Source of the DNA: Rhizophagus sp. LPA8_4_AMF
Lineage: Eukaryota; Glomeromycota; Glomeromycetes; Glomerales; Glomeraceae
DNA length: 28,575 nucleotides
Assembly: GCA_021464525.1 (NCBI GenBank)
Contig: JADRCO010000665.1
Location: 1 to 28,575, forward strand
Direction: 5' to 3'
Shown: positions 18,602 through 28,460 of the stretch, piece by piece
Position numbering within the stretch: position 1 is the first letter of the stretch
Layout: the number at the start of each line of letters is the position of its first letter
Translations under genes and position numbers: made by a program
The notes under the pieces: generated by a model
Database searches by the model: none
What the model was told of the DNA's origin: nothing
The model's input: only the letters and a program-made list of their open reading frames with translations

Positions 18602-19663
18602 TTAGTTACGAGTTGTTTTCTTCTTACGTCCTCCTTTCTTTCCAGAAGCCAATTTTGCAAGATTTTTAATAAGCGTATCATTCTTGTTAACCTCTTCTTC
18701 ATACAGCTCTAGCTCTTTTTTCATGGCTTTTGCTTTTCGAAATTCAGGAGTATGTTTTATCAAGTAATAAAATTCTACAACTTGTGCAGTTGATTTATTT
18801 ACTTGTTTACCTATCACTGAAAAATCTTTTCCATGTTCTAAATATGAAGCAAGAAACATTTTACGTTGAATAGGAAACCATGTTAAAAGAATTTCGCTCT
18901 TTTTTGGTGGGATTGGATAATTTGGAAAATTTGGATTATTTGGAGGAATAAATTTATATCCTCCGCATCCAATAACTCCATCACCACCTGCAGTAGGTAT
19001 AGGTACACGTCTCGTCTTTGTATAAGGAGCTTCGAGAGCAGGAATAGGTGCAGCACGTTCACGATAATATTCTTCTCTTTCATCATCCTCTGTAATAACA
19101 GATTTATGTTTTCTTAAACGCGTTGCAGGTCCAGAAAAACGTCGCTTGCCTAATATCTGTTCTTTAGAACGACTGCTTGGTTTTGGTTTTCGTGAAGACC
19201 GTCTTGGACTTTGAGGGCAAGGGCTGGATGGAGGACTTGATACTGCACTGCTTGCTACTGATGAAAACGCGGGCGATAGATGTATTTTTTTCCTTTCCTC
19301 TACGGCTAAAGATGCAAGTGTTGTGATAGCGTCAATATCTTCATCTGCAGAACTGTATGATATTGGACTAGAAGAAAATTCACTAGGTGATGGTGCTCTT
19401 CTTGGTGAGAAGTGAGCACTAAGTACGACGCGTGGCAATGTACGCGACGAATTTGAACCAGTGTCATTTTCTAGGGCCTCATTACGAACCTCTAGATATT
19501 CAGACTCTTTTCGCGTCTCTGTTGCCTGGGAAATATTGCTATTATTAATTTTGTTTGAATAAATCGGTATTTTAAGTGGGAATACTGTAGTGTTAGTCGG
19601 TGTTTTTGGGATGGTTGGAATTGAACACATGTGTGTGAATTGTGAAAGTTGGGCCGAAGCCAT
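18602..19663 (-). CDS. SANT/Myb-domain nuclear protein, probable corepressor type
   Basis: This single-exon gene encodes 353 residues. A SANT domain lies at about 258-305 (TWFPIQRKMFLASYLEHGKD, FSVIGKQVNKSTAQVVEFYY, then KHT). Its GKDF, K-S and FYY positions resemble SANT domains of histone-deacetylase corepressors such as the RCOR, MIER and MTA families more than DNA-binding Myb repeats. No ELM2 domain is visible upstream. Residues 80-190 are disordered and rich in S/P with many SP sites (SPRR, SPPSSPCPQSPRRSSRKPKP), likely phosphorylated and nuclear. The C-terminus has a charged helix and a basic GRKKKTTRN tail. The start at 19663 is the first in-frame ATG and has a strong context (GCAATGG). 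The frame is open upstream to 19723, but without an ATG. A TTTAAAG just before it could be a 5'-UTR intron acceptor. Confidence 0.88.
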   Translation of the reverse strand: MASAQLSQFTHMCSIPTIPKTPTNTTVFPLKIPIYSNKINNSNISQATETRKESEYLEVRNEALENDTGSNSSRTLPRVVLSAHFSPRRAPSPSEFSSSPISYSSADEDIDAITTLASLAVEERKKIHLSPAFSSVASSAVSSPPSSPCPQSPRRSSRKPKPSSRSKEQILGKRRFSGPATRLRKHKSVITEDDEREEYYRERAAPIPALEAPYTKTRRVPIPTAGGDGVIGCGGYKFIPPNNPNFPNYPIPPKKSEILLTWFPIQRKMFLASYLEHGKDFSVIGKQVNKSTAQVVEFYYLIKHTPEFRKAKAMKKELELYEEEVNKNDTLIKNLAKLASGKKGGRKKKTTRN

Positions 19664-21035
19664 TGCAGGCTTTAAAAAATTATTAAAAGTAAAATTAATT
19701 ATTTTCTTTTTTAATATAAACAAAATAGACCAAAAATTTTTTTAAAAAAGCACATGAAAGTTTTTGTGACCATAAAACCTTAATTCGCGTGTTAAGGTTG
19801 TGTGCTTTTTTTTTATTCTTGGCTCAAAGTGGCGTCTTTTTGTGTCAAATACCGTCTGGATCAATAATGAAACGGTATTTATACTTTATTTTATCCTGTT
19901 ATCTTTTTGGTGAAACTTGCCACACCTCCTTCAACGCAATATATTAAATAAATTATAAGTCCTTTTTCGTTTAAGTGTTTATATATATATTTATTAACAA
20001 GTCGTTATTTTAGTAGTACAAGGTGAAATGTTTGATGATGAGGGGAAAGAGAGCAAGTCTAATAAAAGGGATCGTAAAAAAGTCAAGTCTCACGAACCAA
20101 GCAAAAGTTAGACACTTTAAAAAGTTAAAGTCTTAGTCCGCGTTCTTTTTTTAAAAGAAACAGGAATAAATATATTGGACAGTAGTTGTAAAATAAAAAA
20201 AACACGCGATAGGTGACAAAGCGACGCGAAAATATTTAATTACGAGAGTTATGTTGTAAAAAGCGTTGGTGGAGGGCGGTTGTTTAAAGGTGCTAGAAAA
20301 ATGTCGATGTTTGAAGTTGTGGGGAGGTGAGTCAGAATAAAAAAAATAGGGTGTTTAGGGTGTTCAATACTAAATTGTAATCTGGTACGATGACCATAAA
20401 TATCAATAAAGGTTCAACGAATTCATCGATTAGGCAAACTCAGCCGAATAAAGTCCGGTGTTACACGGGCCGATATTACTGAAATCACGGAAATTATTTT
20501 TATCGGTATTAAAAATATTACCGTATTTCACAGAAAAATAGAAAAAAAATCACCTCGTTAACATTAGTTTAAATTCTTTGAACACGAAATTTTTTAACTA
20601 TTTTAGTGAAATATTTAACTTTCAAGAAAGTTTACAATTCAAACATCTATAGTTATGTTATTTCCTTATTCGAAAATAACGGTCACATTTTCGCCTTATT
20701 GAAAATCATCTATGCAAAGCTGCAGTGTTTATCGAATCGGATCTTTATAAATCTCTTTGATTTATTAATAAAATATTAGAAAGGAAATTCTAAGATTCTT
20801 TTTGTAACAATTTCGTCACCATTTTTTGAATGATCAAAGGTCGGCTGAATGCCGGTTTAAACTTATAAAATTGCGCCACAGCCGCATGAACTTTATTTAT
20901 TTTTTGTCCCATCTTTCCGGGGTTCACCGGCATTCGGTTAATTTGATTGGTGATCCAAGTACCAAAAAAGATTTTTATTTTTCCGTATAAATAATCAGAT
21001 TAATTTATCAATGTTAGATTTCTCCCTTTTATCTA
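19664..21035. other. Divergent intergenic region SANT gene / PSMG3
   Basis: This 1.37-kb region carries promoters for both flanking genes. A 27-codon open frame (20028-20111, rich in K, S, D and E) and a short ATG-donor sequence near 20301 (MSMFEVVG then GTGAGT) are present. Neither has supporting homology or a matching downstream exon. At 20475-20540 a stretch with CGGTATTAAAAATATTACCG and related words looks like the remnant of a small inverted-repeat element. Nothing else is supportable. Confidence 0.5.
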
Positions 21036-21058
21036 ATGGATTCGAACGAACAAAGTGA
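21011..21058 (+). promoter_or_regulatory. Upstream ORF overlapping the PSMG3 start
   Basis: An ATG at 21011, in a different frame, opens 15 codons that terminate at TGA 21056-21058, overlapping the PSMG3 start at 21036. If the transcript begins before 21011, ribosomes would meet this ATG first and the main start would be reached by leaky scanning or reinitiation. The transcription start is unknown, so this is only a candidate. Confidence 0.4.
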
Positions 21059-21557
21059 TTTTCCTCTAAAAACCAGACAAACAGCTCGTTTACTTAACGG
21101 TATACATACGGAAGTATTAGTTACGGGATTTCGTGACAAAATATTTGTAATTGTCACTCAATACGGGAAAATTGGCAGTTTGGTACGCTAAGTTCTCTCA
21201 AAGATAATGCTAAGATAAAAAAAATTATAATAGTTATTTCTAACCTTTTTTCTTTTTTGATAGATTTACGTGACAGTTGACTCACAATTACCTTCTCCAC
21301 TTTCAGTAACGACTTCCACTTCCACCAATGTAAAATTCCTTCTTGGATCCATTACTCCGCTATATCAATTATACGCATCACACATAGCTACTGTTATAGC
21401 GACAGAGAATTCTGGTGATGGAAGAGCTGTAGTGGTAGGGTTAGCATTAATGAAAAATAGTAATAATAATGATAACGGAGATCAAGATGAAGAAATTGGA
21501 GACAAAGTATTATTTAATGAAATTGAATCAATGGTGAAAGAATGTAGAGTTTGGTGA
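21036..21557 (+). CDS. PSMG3: Proteasome assembly chaperone 3 (PSMG3/PAC3-like)
   Basis: PAC3 pairs with PAC4 to build the alpha-ring of the 20S proteasome, in cytosol and nucleus. Two exons, 21036-21182 and 21264-21557, join at phase 0 and give 146 residues (human PSMG3 has 122). Family landmarks are TEVLVTGFRDKIFVIVTQYG (26-45) followed by KIGSL, KFLLGSITPLYQLYASHIA in the middle, and the ending FNEIESMVKECRVW, which parallels the V-C-x-V-W end of the human protein. The extra length is mainly an N/D/E-rich loop (NSNNNDNGDQDEEIGD). The intron is 81 nt (GTACGC...ATAG). The gene converges on the SRR1-domain gene with only 81 bp between stop codons. Confidence 0.9.
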
Positions 21558-21638
21558 TATTTCTTTTTTCTATCTTGAGAATACATACATGTACGAGACT
21601 AGTTTACAATATTTATTTAAATAAAGAAAAAAAAATTA

Positions 21639-22946
21639 TTAAATTATTTCAGGATCTTCAGTTTCTTCCAATGTTGTTTTTGAGCTCCAAAATTCGATAT
21701 CTCCATCTAGCTTTTCTAATTCCCCATCAATTGGAAACCATTGCCAACATAAATTATCAAATGTACCAGTTGGCATGTTTGTCGAAAGATTGTCATCATA
21801 TTTTGGTGACAAATAAATCGATGGAAAAGAAACACTTCGGATAATAGTCAAAGCGTGAAAGAATAGTTAAGGATGATAGCTAATAGAGAAAAAAAAAATG
21901 TGAAGTGGAAAATAAATATAAGGAAGAAAGGATATAGAGCTTATATAAGGAGCTTTCCTATTTAGCAAAGTCGTTGACATCCTTTAAAAGAAATTTTTAA
22001 AAAAATTTATTTAGATTAGACATGATTATAAGTCAACATGCGTTTCAAGATTCTCCTTACGTCTCATCGTAAAAGTCCAATCTGTTTCCTACAAGAATAA
22101 TCTTTTCCAACTTATTTCTTTTCCAATTTGATGCAATCACGTTATTGTATAATCCAAGTGGACAATGTGGCATGTAAAAAAGAGTTTGATTCGTGATTGG
22201 CCTTTTTGCTTTCTTGTATAATTAAAGAAATTAAAAAAGAAAAATTAATTTGAAGAATGATTCATTTATCAAATTTAAATAACATACTTCATTAGCATTT
22301 ATCGTATTTATCTCATAATGTAAAAGAATTTCTAAGTCAATGGGAGTCGAGACCGGATCGTATGCATAAGCCTTTCCTGTTATCTGTAAAAAAAACCCTT
22401 AATTTTCTAGGATAATTGCATAGACACATGAATTATGGTTTATTTAATATTTTACTTCAAATAAATCTCTCAGAATTAAAACGAGAGCAAATTGGTATTG
22501 TGATGTTATTGATTTTTCAATGCTTCCAATTCCGTAACAAACAATATCCACGATTTTTGACCGATGTGGAGGGAAAAGTTTATTATTGATAGTTTCTACA
22601 ATGTAATTAATTCAATGTAAAAATTCTCTTCTATATTATATAATTTTAAACCAAATTGAATTTTAAAATTATCAAACCTTGAACTTTTTGGAAGAAATCA
22701 CTTTGTAAAAGAGTTTGCCTAGAAGAAATGAATGCGCCACACTTATTAATTTAATAGGCCAGGCCTACATTTATAAGCCACTAAATAAATGCAAAACCTT
22801 TTTTCCTCTATATAAGAAATAAAATCCACTGCGGTTTTCTCTTTTAAAATCCATTTATTTTTTCCGCGACGATTTTTCTTAGATCTTTGTGATTTAAGAT
22901 TTCGATATTTAAAAATATTATGTTTATCATTTAGAATGTCATCCAT
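21639..22946 (-). CDS. SRR1-domain protein (SRR1/SRRD/BER1-like)
   Basis: The SRR1 family was named from the Arabidopsis circadian/phytochrome gene; yeast Ber1 and animal SRRD are relatives. The biochemical activity is unsettled, and links to haem regulation and microtubules have been reported. Exons 22946-22798, 22718-22678, 22595-22456, 22383-22288, 22212-22061 and 21834-21639 join in phase to 257 residues. Features are a basic N-terminus (NLKSQRSKKNRRGKNK), VDIVCYGIGS (79-88), TSQYQFALVLIL, AYDPVSTPIDLEIL (117-130), a terminal NE at an exon edge, LFYMPHCPLGLYNN (153-166), KIILVGN, and FDNLCWQWFP (218-227, FNDTxxHWFP in relatives). The last intron (226 nt, acceptor CCGAAG) is the weakest call; a cryptic exon with APYI near 21925-21960 could alternatively be used. 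Confidence 0.87.
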
Positions 22947-23696
22947 TCTTATCAAAATTCGGAAATCATCAAAATTAATATAATAATGATTCAATGTTTT
23001 AAGGAAATATGAAATGATTATCACTTGATTTAATAAAAAGTAAGTCAATTCTTATAAATTGTCAAAAACGAGACTATTGAATGTCTTTACTTGAAATATA
23101 AATTTTTGGTCTTTTCTAAGTTAATGAAATTATGAAATAAAGAAATAAAATATGTTTTACGGATTAGATTTTTTTTTTCCTATTATAAGAAAGGTTTCAT
23201 TCGTTATTTATAGTAAAAATTGACCGTCGATCTTTTGACGGATAAACATTTATGTATCACCGTGTGAATTCTCGCAGCAAATGACCTCTCTGGTGTTGCC
23301 TTCTTTGTTCCGGAGATCAGAAATAATACACAAGTATAATTTGATTGGTTCGTCCAATGTGTCCTACGCTAAAGAAGGATTTTTGCGTCAGCAGATCGGC
23401 AAGTTTGATACTCAAACTTAACATTATTGTGCAACTTTCAACCATTTTTTGTCTCTTTCTTTTTCTAGTTGTCAACCTACTCATTAACTTCATACGTTCT
23501 TTCCGTTTCTGTTCACCTTTAATAATTATCTTTTTAACATCGCAGTGTTCTAGAGACAGTTCAACCAAATTTAAACTTCTAAATCGTTGCAACATTATTA
23601 AGTGGTTTTGTACTTTTAACATCTCAACCTATTCCCATTCGGTTCAAAAAAGATATTTAGTTATTTATTTGATTATGATAAATTTTTGATAGAAGT
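22947..23696. other. Divergent intergenic region SRR1 gene / tandem-PH gene
   Basis: This is a shared promoter region. Open frames on both strands at 23317-23689 overlap each other. They have no domain resemblance and no bordering splice pattern. The T/C-rich stretch at about 23450-23600 followed by TTTTTGATAG just before ATG 23697 suggests a 5' leader, possibly with an intron. No gene is credited. Confidence 0.5.
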
Positions 23697-25539
23697 ATGC
23701 CAGAATTGACATCTTCTGTCCAAAACGTAAATCCGACTTCTGGTAAGTGCTTGCTTTTATGTTTGTTTGTTTTCACCCTTTTTTACTATTTAACCGCAAA
23801 GAAATACTCATCTACTTTGCTTTAACAGCACTTAAGGAAGTAAACAAAAAAACTATGGATACACCTGTAGGAATTCTACGTAACGGTAACGTTAATAGCG
23901 CACAACAGGTATTTTTATTTTCTTAAAATTTAGATCTACCTAGTTTTTTTCTTTTTGTTTTTTTTTTACCTTATTTGAATAATAATAGATCCTTGATTTA
24001 TTTTTAAAGTCCTATTAATTCTATAATTAAATCGGTCAATCTTTTAATAAATTATAGAGCAAGACAGTTACTACTGTTACTACAACAATTACCCCATTCT
24101 CTGATACTTCTGATTCGGAACAGGAAGGTATTAACCAAGCCGAATATGGTCAAGAATATGAAACTGAACCTGAAGGTGGTGTGAATCCTGAAGAGGCTAG
24201 AGAAACACTACAACATGAACATTTAATAAAATCTGGATATCTTAGTAAAAAACAAGAAAGACGAAAAGTACAATAATGATTTTTAATATTATTACGTGAT
24301 ACATTAAAATGTTTCTTAATAAATTAAATCAGCGATATTTTATTTTTTTCAGAATTGGAAACGTAGATGGTTTGTGCTAAGATCAACCAAATTAGCATAT
24401 TATAAGAGTGATAAGGTAATCAAATTCATTTATTCTTTGATTTTAATTCTAACCTAAATTTAAAATTTCTCCTTTATCGTTTAGGAATATGAACTTCTTA
24501 AAATTTTGGATATGAATGATGTTCATGCTGTAGCTGAAGTTAAACTTAAGAATAAACAAAATGTATTTGGTATCGTTACGCATAAACGTACATATTACGT
24601 TCAGGCTGCGAGTAAAAGAGAGCTTGATGAATGGGTGGAAGCGATAAATAATGTCAAGAAAGTTGTGCAAGAAAAAGAGTTCTTAGATGATGATGATACA
24701 GGAAGTCAGGCAGATAGTGAAGATATGTCAGGAATAAAAGGAAAATCTTCTACAGTGAAACGAATTGCCAATAAATCACCTTTGTCCGAATCGATTCCAG
24801 CCATGGATAGTTCCCTCTCAATGTCTCCAGAAAAAGGGACAGCTGCCATTGATATCCCAAAATCATCATTTGAATATAATGTAGAAGGAGATAATTCTTT
24901 AGCGTCATCATCATACACGTCAATTCCGAATAATGCTTCTCCTCCTTCAAGTCCAATTACAGGACAATTTGCATCAGAAAGAAAAGACAGTAGTCCTACG
25001 GCTAGCTCTGAAGAGGAAGAGGAAGATGATGATGAGGAGATTGATGAAGAAATGGATGATGGTACAATTCACAAAGGACTTGTATACAAATTGGATAGAT
25101 ATAAGGTATGAAAGAGAAAAAGGCAACTTATTTTAAATTGTTTATGCATTCTAGATATTCTAGATAATTCTATTTAATGTATTATAGAAAATTTGGAAGA
25201 AAAGGTGGTTTGTGTTGAAGAATGATCAACTTTTATATTACAAGAATTACAAGAACAAGGTAAAAAATATATATACGTATATATTTTTTCATATAATGTA
25301 TGTTATTATACTAATTAGTATTTATATTAATTTATTAGAATCCTAAACCTCATTTGAAAATTAATCTTGCGGACATTCTTGATGTTATTGAGACAGATCC
25401 AATTTCTAAATCCAAACAAAATTGTTTCAAAGTTATCACACCAAAGCGTACATATATCTGTTGTGTTGATGACGAAGAATCTCAGGTTGCATGGTTAGCA
25501 GCCCTTAAAGTAGCTCTGGAAAAAACAAAAAAAAATTGA
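23697..25539 (+). CDS. Tandem pleckstrin-homology domain protein (Opy1-like architecture)
   Basis: Seven exons (23697-23742, 23829-23908, 24058-24267, 24353-24415, 24485-25105, 25188-25259, 25339-25539) join in phase to 430 residues. PH domain 1 spans about 98-193: KSGYLSKKQERRKNWKRRWF opens it, followed by TYYVQAASKRELDEWVEAIN with the conserved Trp183. PH domain 2 spans about 328-428: HKGLVYKLDRYKKIWKKRWF opens it, followed by TYICCVDDEESQVAWLAALK with Trp416. Both carry a basic KxnK/RxR-type beta1-beta2 loop that in this fold binds phosphoinositide headgroups, so plasma-membrane PIP2 binding is plausible. A Ser/Pro-rich linker with a 17-residue acidic run separates them. Two PH domains with little else recall yeast Opy1, a PI(4,5)P2 sensor, but orthology is inferred only. 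Confidence 0.9.
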
Positions 25540-26794
25540 ATTGCGCCAAGTATAGAACCTCATAATGTTAGAAACGAGTATCCTTGCGGGGACTCATTTT
25601 TTTCCTTGGTTAAGTATTGTAAATTGTGGATTCCCTTTGATTTGAAAGGAAATATATATTGTTCCTTTATTAATTATGTGGATATTTTTTTTTTTCTTTT
25701 TCTTTTAAATTTATTCGGATAATATAAAACTTATAATATTTGCTGGGACACAATATTTTATCTTTGTAATGATTTATATTAAATTTCCTTAATAATTTCC
25801 CCGTAATCATTTTACCTTTTATAATTTATTCGGTTTTTACTTTTTTTACCTCTAATTCTGCAAATAGACTTAAAAAAACTAATTACTCCATTCCTTTATG
25901 TATTAATATGTAACCTTTCTTCCCTATATTTCCTATATATCATAAATTCCTTTTTAATTTTAATTTCTTAACTCTTAAAACTCTCTTATATACTTCTTTC
26001 TTTTAATTTTGATTTGTAATTTTATATTAATCTTTTCTTAGACAAAAAAGAATTTTTTTAAAAAAAGCGAAATTAAATATTTGGAGAGTTTCCTATACCA
26101 CATTCACAACTTTACAAATTTGTTTTCTAAACCTTTTTTAGACTTATTTTTGCAAATAATTCTACGGGGGACATTATTCTTTATTACCTATATATATATC
26201 ATACGTATGTTAGAAATATCAAAATTTTTACAAAGAAAAATAAATATTTATTTGCTTTTTTTTGTTAATAATTTTTTTAAAATATTGATACACTGAAACT
26301 TTATACATAGTTTTACATCTAATGATTTGTTATCATATTATTACTTTTTATCTCCTTTTATGTAGTTTTTTTCTCGATTCTTTTGTGATATATCATTGTT
26401 AACCCTATAAATTTAATAACACAATAATTTCTTTGACGTAAATTACTCATTAAACAAAGAAGTGGTATTATAACAGTAGCAGATGATATTGAATTAAGGA
26501 TTATGACTAATTGGAATAAAAGAGAAAAAAAAAAATAATAATTCAAATTTTAATTAATTATATCTAATATAAAATATAAAAAATAAAATATAATAAATTA
26601 CGCATTAAAAACATAATTACATTTTATTTGCTCCCGAACGTAAAAAAATTTTCATATCTGATATTATACAGATTGTTGATAAATCTCTATCACATGATAT
26701 GGCCAATAGGATTTTTGTATAAAAATTACGAAACTTGATCAAACACGAAATGCGAACAGTAGAAAGGATTCTTTTTTTTCAGTTTCTCCCTATC
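25540..26794. other. AT-rich intergenic region between tandem-PH and SmF genes
   Basis: This 1.25-kb region is T-rich on its left and A-rich further right. It includes the 3' end of the PH gene and the SmF promoter. TATATATATATC at about 26190 and a pyrimidine-rich CTTTTTTTTCAGTTTCTCCC just before the SmF ATG are the only notable features. Open frames at 26081-26296 (+) and 26358-26546 (-) are hydrophobic translations of A/T-rich DNA and are not credited. Confidence 0.55.
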
Positions 26795-27253
26795 ATGGCA
26801 GTAAGTTTATTTTAATAAAACTAAAACAAACGCAAATTTTGATGACTAACGAACTTAGGTATAATAGTTTCAACCCGTAAATCCAAAACCATTTTTACAG
26901 GAATTAACAGGTAAACCCGTTATGGTTCGTTTGAAATGGGGCATGGAATATAAAGGGTTTCTCGTTTCCGTAGACTCTTATATGAATTTACAGGTAATGT
27001 ATTTATATATTGCATTCTAATATAATTTTTCTTACACTACAAGTTGCTTTCTAATTTTTTAGCTAGCAAATACCGAAGAATTTGTTGACGGTCAGTCAAC
27101 TGGCGCTCTTGGTGAAGTATTGATCAGGTTAGTTCAATAAGATAAATTCATTTCATTTTATTCGCATTACCCTAATGGCAAATTTTTTTAAGATGTAATA
27201 ACGTTTTATACATCCGAGGAATTGAAGAAGATGTTGAAATGGGTGGAACATAA
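26795..27253 (+). CDS. SNRPF: Small nuclear ribonucleoprotein SmF
   Basis: SmF is one of the seven Sm proteins that form the ring on U1, U2, U4 and U5 snRNAs. Exons 26795-26800, 26868-26993, 27063-27127 and 27193-27253 join in phase to 85 residues (human SmF has 86). The characteristic start [20 protein letters not shown] (6-25) is followed by WGMEYKG, the Sm1 loop DSYMNLQLANTEE (38-50, with Asp38 and Asn42 in the RNA-contact region) and Sm2 [11 protein letters not shown] (65-75). A short acidic tail ends it. The first coding exon holds only ATG GCA. Exon 2 is taken to start at 26868 after ATAATAG, because this keeps the NPKPFL segment conserved in human and fission yeast SmF. Using the later CAG at about 26900 would delete it. 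Confidence 0.95.
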
Positions 27254-27271
27254 TACTTACATTTTTTTCTT

Positions 27272-27277
27272 AATAAA
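27272..27277 (+). terminator. Candidate SmF polyadenylation signal (AATAAA)
   Basis: A canonical AATAAA lies 19 bp after the SmF stop codon, followed by T-rich sequence. It is very close to the stop, giving a short 3' UTR if used. Such hexamers are common by chance in AT-rich DNA. Confidence 0.4.
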
Positions 27278-28105
27278 ATGTTTTATCTGAAATCACAATG
27301 ATAGACTTTTTTTTCTATTTTAAGAATTAAATATTTTAAGAAAAAAATTTCTCACATTTGACTCTCTGATAACTGGCATTACTCTTTATTAAAGTTAGGA
27401 TAATGGTAGCGGTTGTAAATGTGGTAACCCTCACTTAAAGAACTCAGTTTTTTGTTATGAAATGTATACATATTTATTAAGTGATATGATCTGTTTGATT
27501 ACTCACGAAATAAGTCTGCTTAAAGTTATATCTATGCAGTAATTATTATTATTCGAGATAATGATCAATTGATCTATATCTTAAAAGCATATAAATTAAA
27601 AGTCTCCTAATTTTACTGCAAAATATTAAGTAAAAACTTATGAGAATTTTGCTTAAATATTTCAGATATTATCTTATAGTAAGATAACAATCTAACGAAC
27701 ACTACTAAATTCATCAATTAAAGATTCAATTAAAGATAAAAATATTAAAATTTCATTATCTGTTATAATTATCTAATTTAAATTTAATGGTACAAGATAT
27801 TAGATATCATAATTAAAGAAAAATAAATATAGCAACTAAAAATAGTATTAAAATATATTCCAAATTGACAACATTAATGATATAAAATATCATTCATATT
27901 ATATAAATTTTTTCTAAAAATTAAATTTAATATATATAGTTGATAGTTGATCCTTTTTACTTATCATATAGTTATTTCTTTTAGTTCCAATTGGTTTTAT
28001 AAGAAAATACCTTTTTTATAGTTATTATATTATTACACCAATTTCAGTTCTTAAAAAAAAAAATACTTTTTGTATATTAAATGTAATAAGCCTAGAATTC
28101 CTAAT
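27278..28105. other. AT-rich non-coding stretch
   Basis: No gene, array or clear inverted repeat was found downstream of SmF. The sequence is AT-rich with many short A and T runs. Confidence 0.6.
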
Positions 28106-28107
28106 GG

Positions 28108-28170
28108 GTCAGGTTAGGTCAGGTTATATCAGGTTATCTGTTTGACTTGACCTGAATTGAAACCTGAAAA
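28108..28170. repeat. Short GTCAGGTTAG-type repeats with inverted partner
   Basis: GGGTCAGGTTAGGTCAGGTT, then TATATCAGGTTATC, gives three directly repeated TCAGGTTA units with 10-bp spacing (28109-28136). They are followed by the opposite-strand words GACCTGAA and AACCTGAA (28148-28168). The arrangement could fold as a hairpin. It is not a telomeric TTAGGG repeat. Confidence 0.65.
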
Positions 28171-28194
28171 ATTTCTTGAAAAAAACAGTAAAAA

Positions 28195-28430
28195 CTTTTT
28201 TTTTTTAATATAATATTATGAAAAAAACATTTTTGCAACGTTTTTTATTAAAATATTAAAAATAATATTGCAAAACATTTTTTTTTAATATGATATTATG
28301 AAAAACAGTTAATATTGAAATATCAAAAAAAAAAATTTTTTTTAATATAATATTATGTAAAAAACGTTTTTGCAACGTTTTTTATTGAAATATTGAGAAA
28401 AAATGTTGCTAAACATTTCATTTTAGAAAA
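28195..28430. repeat. AT-rich tandem repeat, about 2-3 copies
   Basis: TTTTAATATAATATTATG recurs at about 28203, 28283 and 28340. Copies one and three share the following GTTTTTGCAACGTTTTTTATT segment and are 137 bp apart. The middle copy is shortened (80 and 57 bp spacings). Each full copy holds the pair AAACGTTTTTGCAACGTTTT, which is partly self-complementary. Confidence 0.7.
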
Positions 28431-28440
28431 TTTCTATTTG

Positions 28441-28460
28441 TACCCGGTGGGTACCATACC
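28441..28460. repeat. Short palindrome GTACCC-GGT-GGGTAC
   Basis: A 6-bp perfect stem with a 3-base loop is followed by CATACCC. It is GC-rich against an AT-rich background, so it may be the terminus of a repeat element that continues beyond the window. Confidence 0.5.

Noticed and set aside
20028..20111. 27-residue plus-strand open frame rich in K, S, D and E
   Set aside because: Too short, with no recognisable homology and no splice partner; left as intergenic.
20301..20331. ATG followed by eight codons (MSMFEVVG) and a GTGAGT donor, like a short first exon
   Set aside because: No acceptor-bounded open segment in a matching phase was found before the PSMG3 start.
23317..23689. About 100-codon open frames on both strands
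   Set aside because: They are mirror frames of the same sequence, with no domain resemblance, located in the promoter region between divergent genes.
24449..24956. Minus-strand open frames inside the tandem-PH gene
   Set aside because: Shadows of the well-supported plus-strand coding exons.
26081..26546. Open frames on both strands between the PH and SmF genes
   Set aside because: Hydrophobic low-complexity translations of AT-rich intergenic DNA without similarity.
28108..28136. Telomere-like TTAGG repeats
   Set aside because: The unit is TCAGGTTA with 10-bp spacing, not TTAGGG, and only three copies occur.
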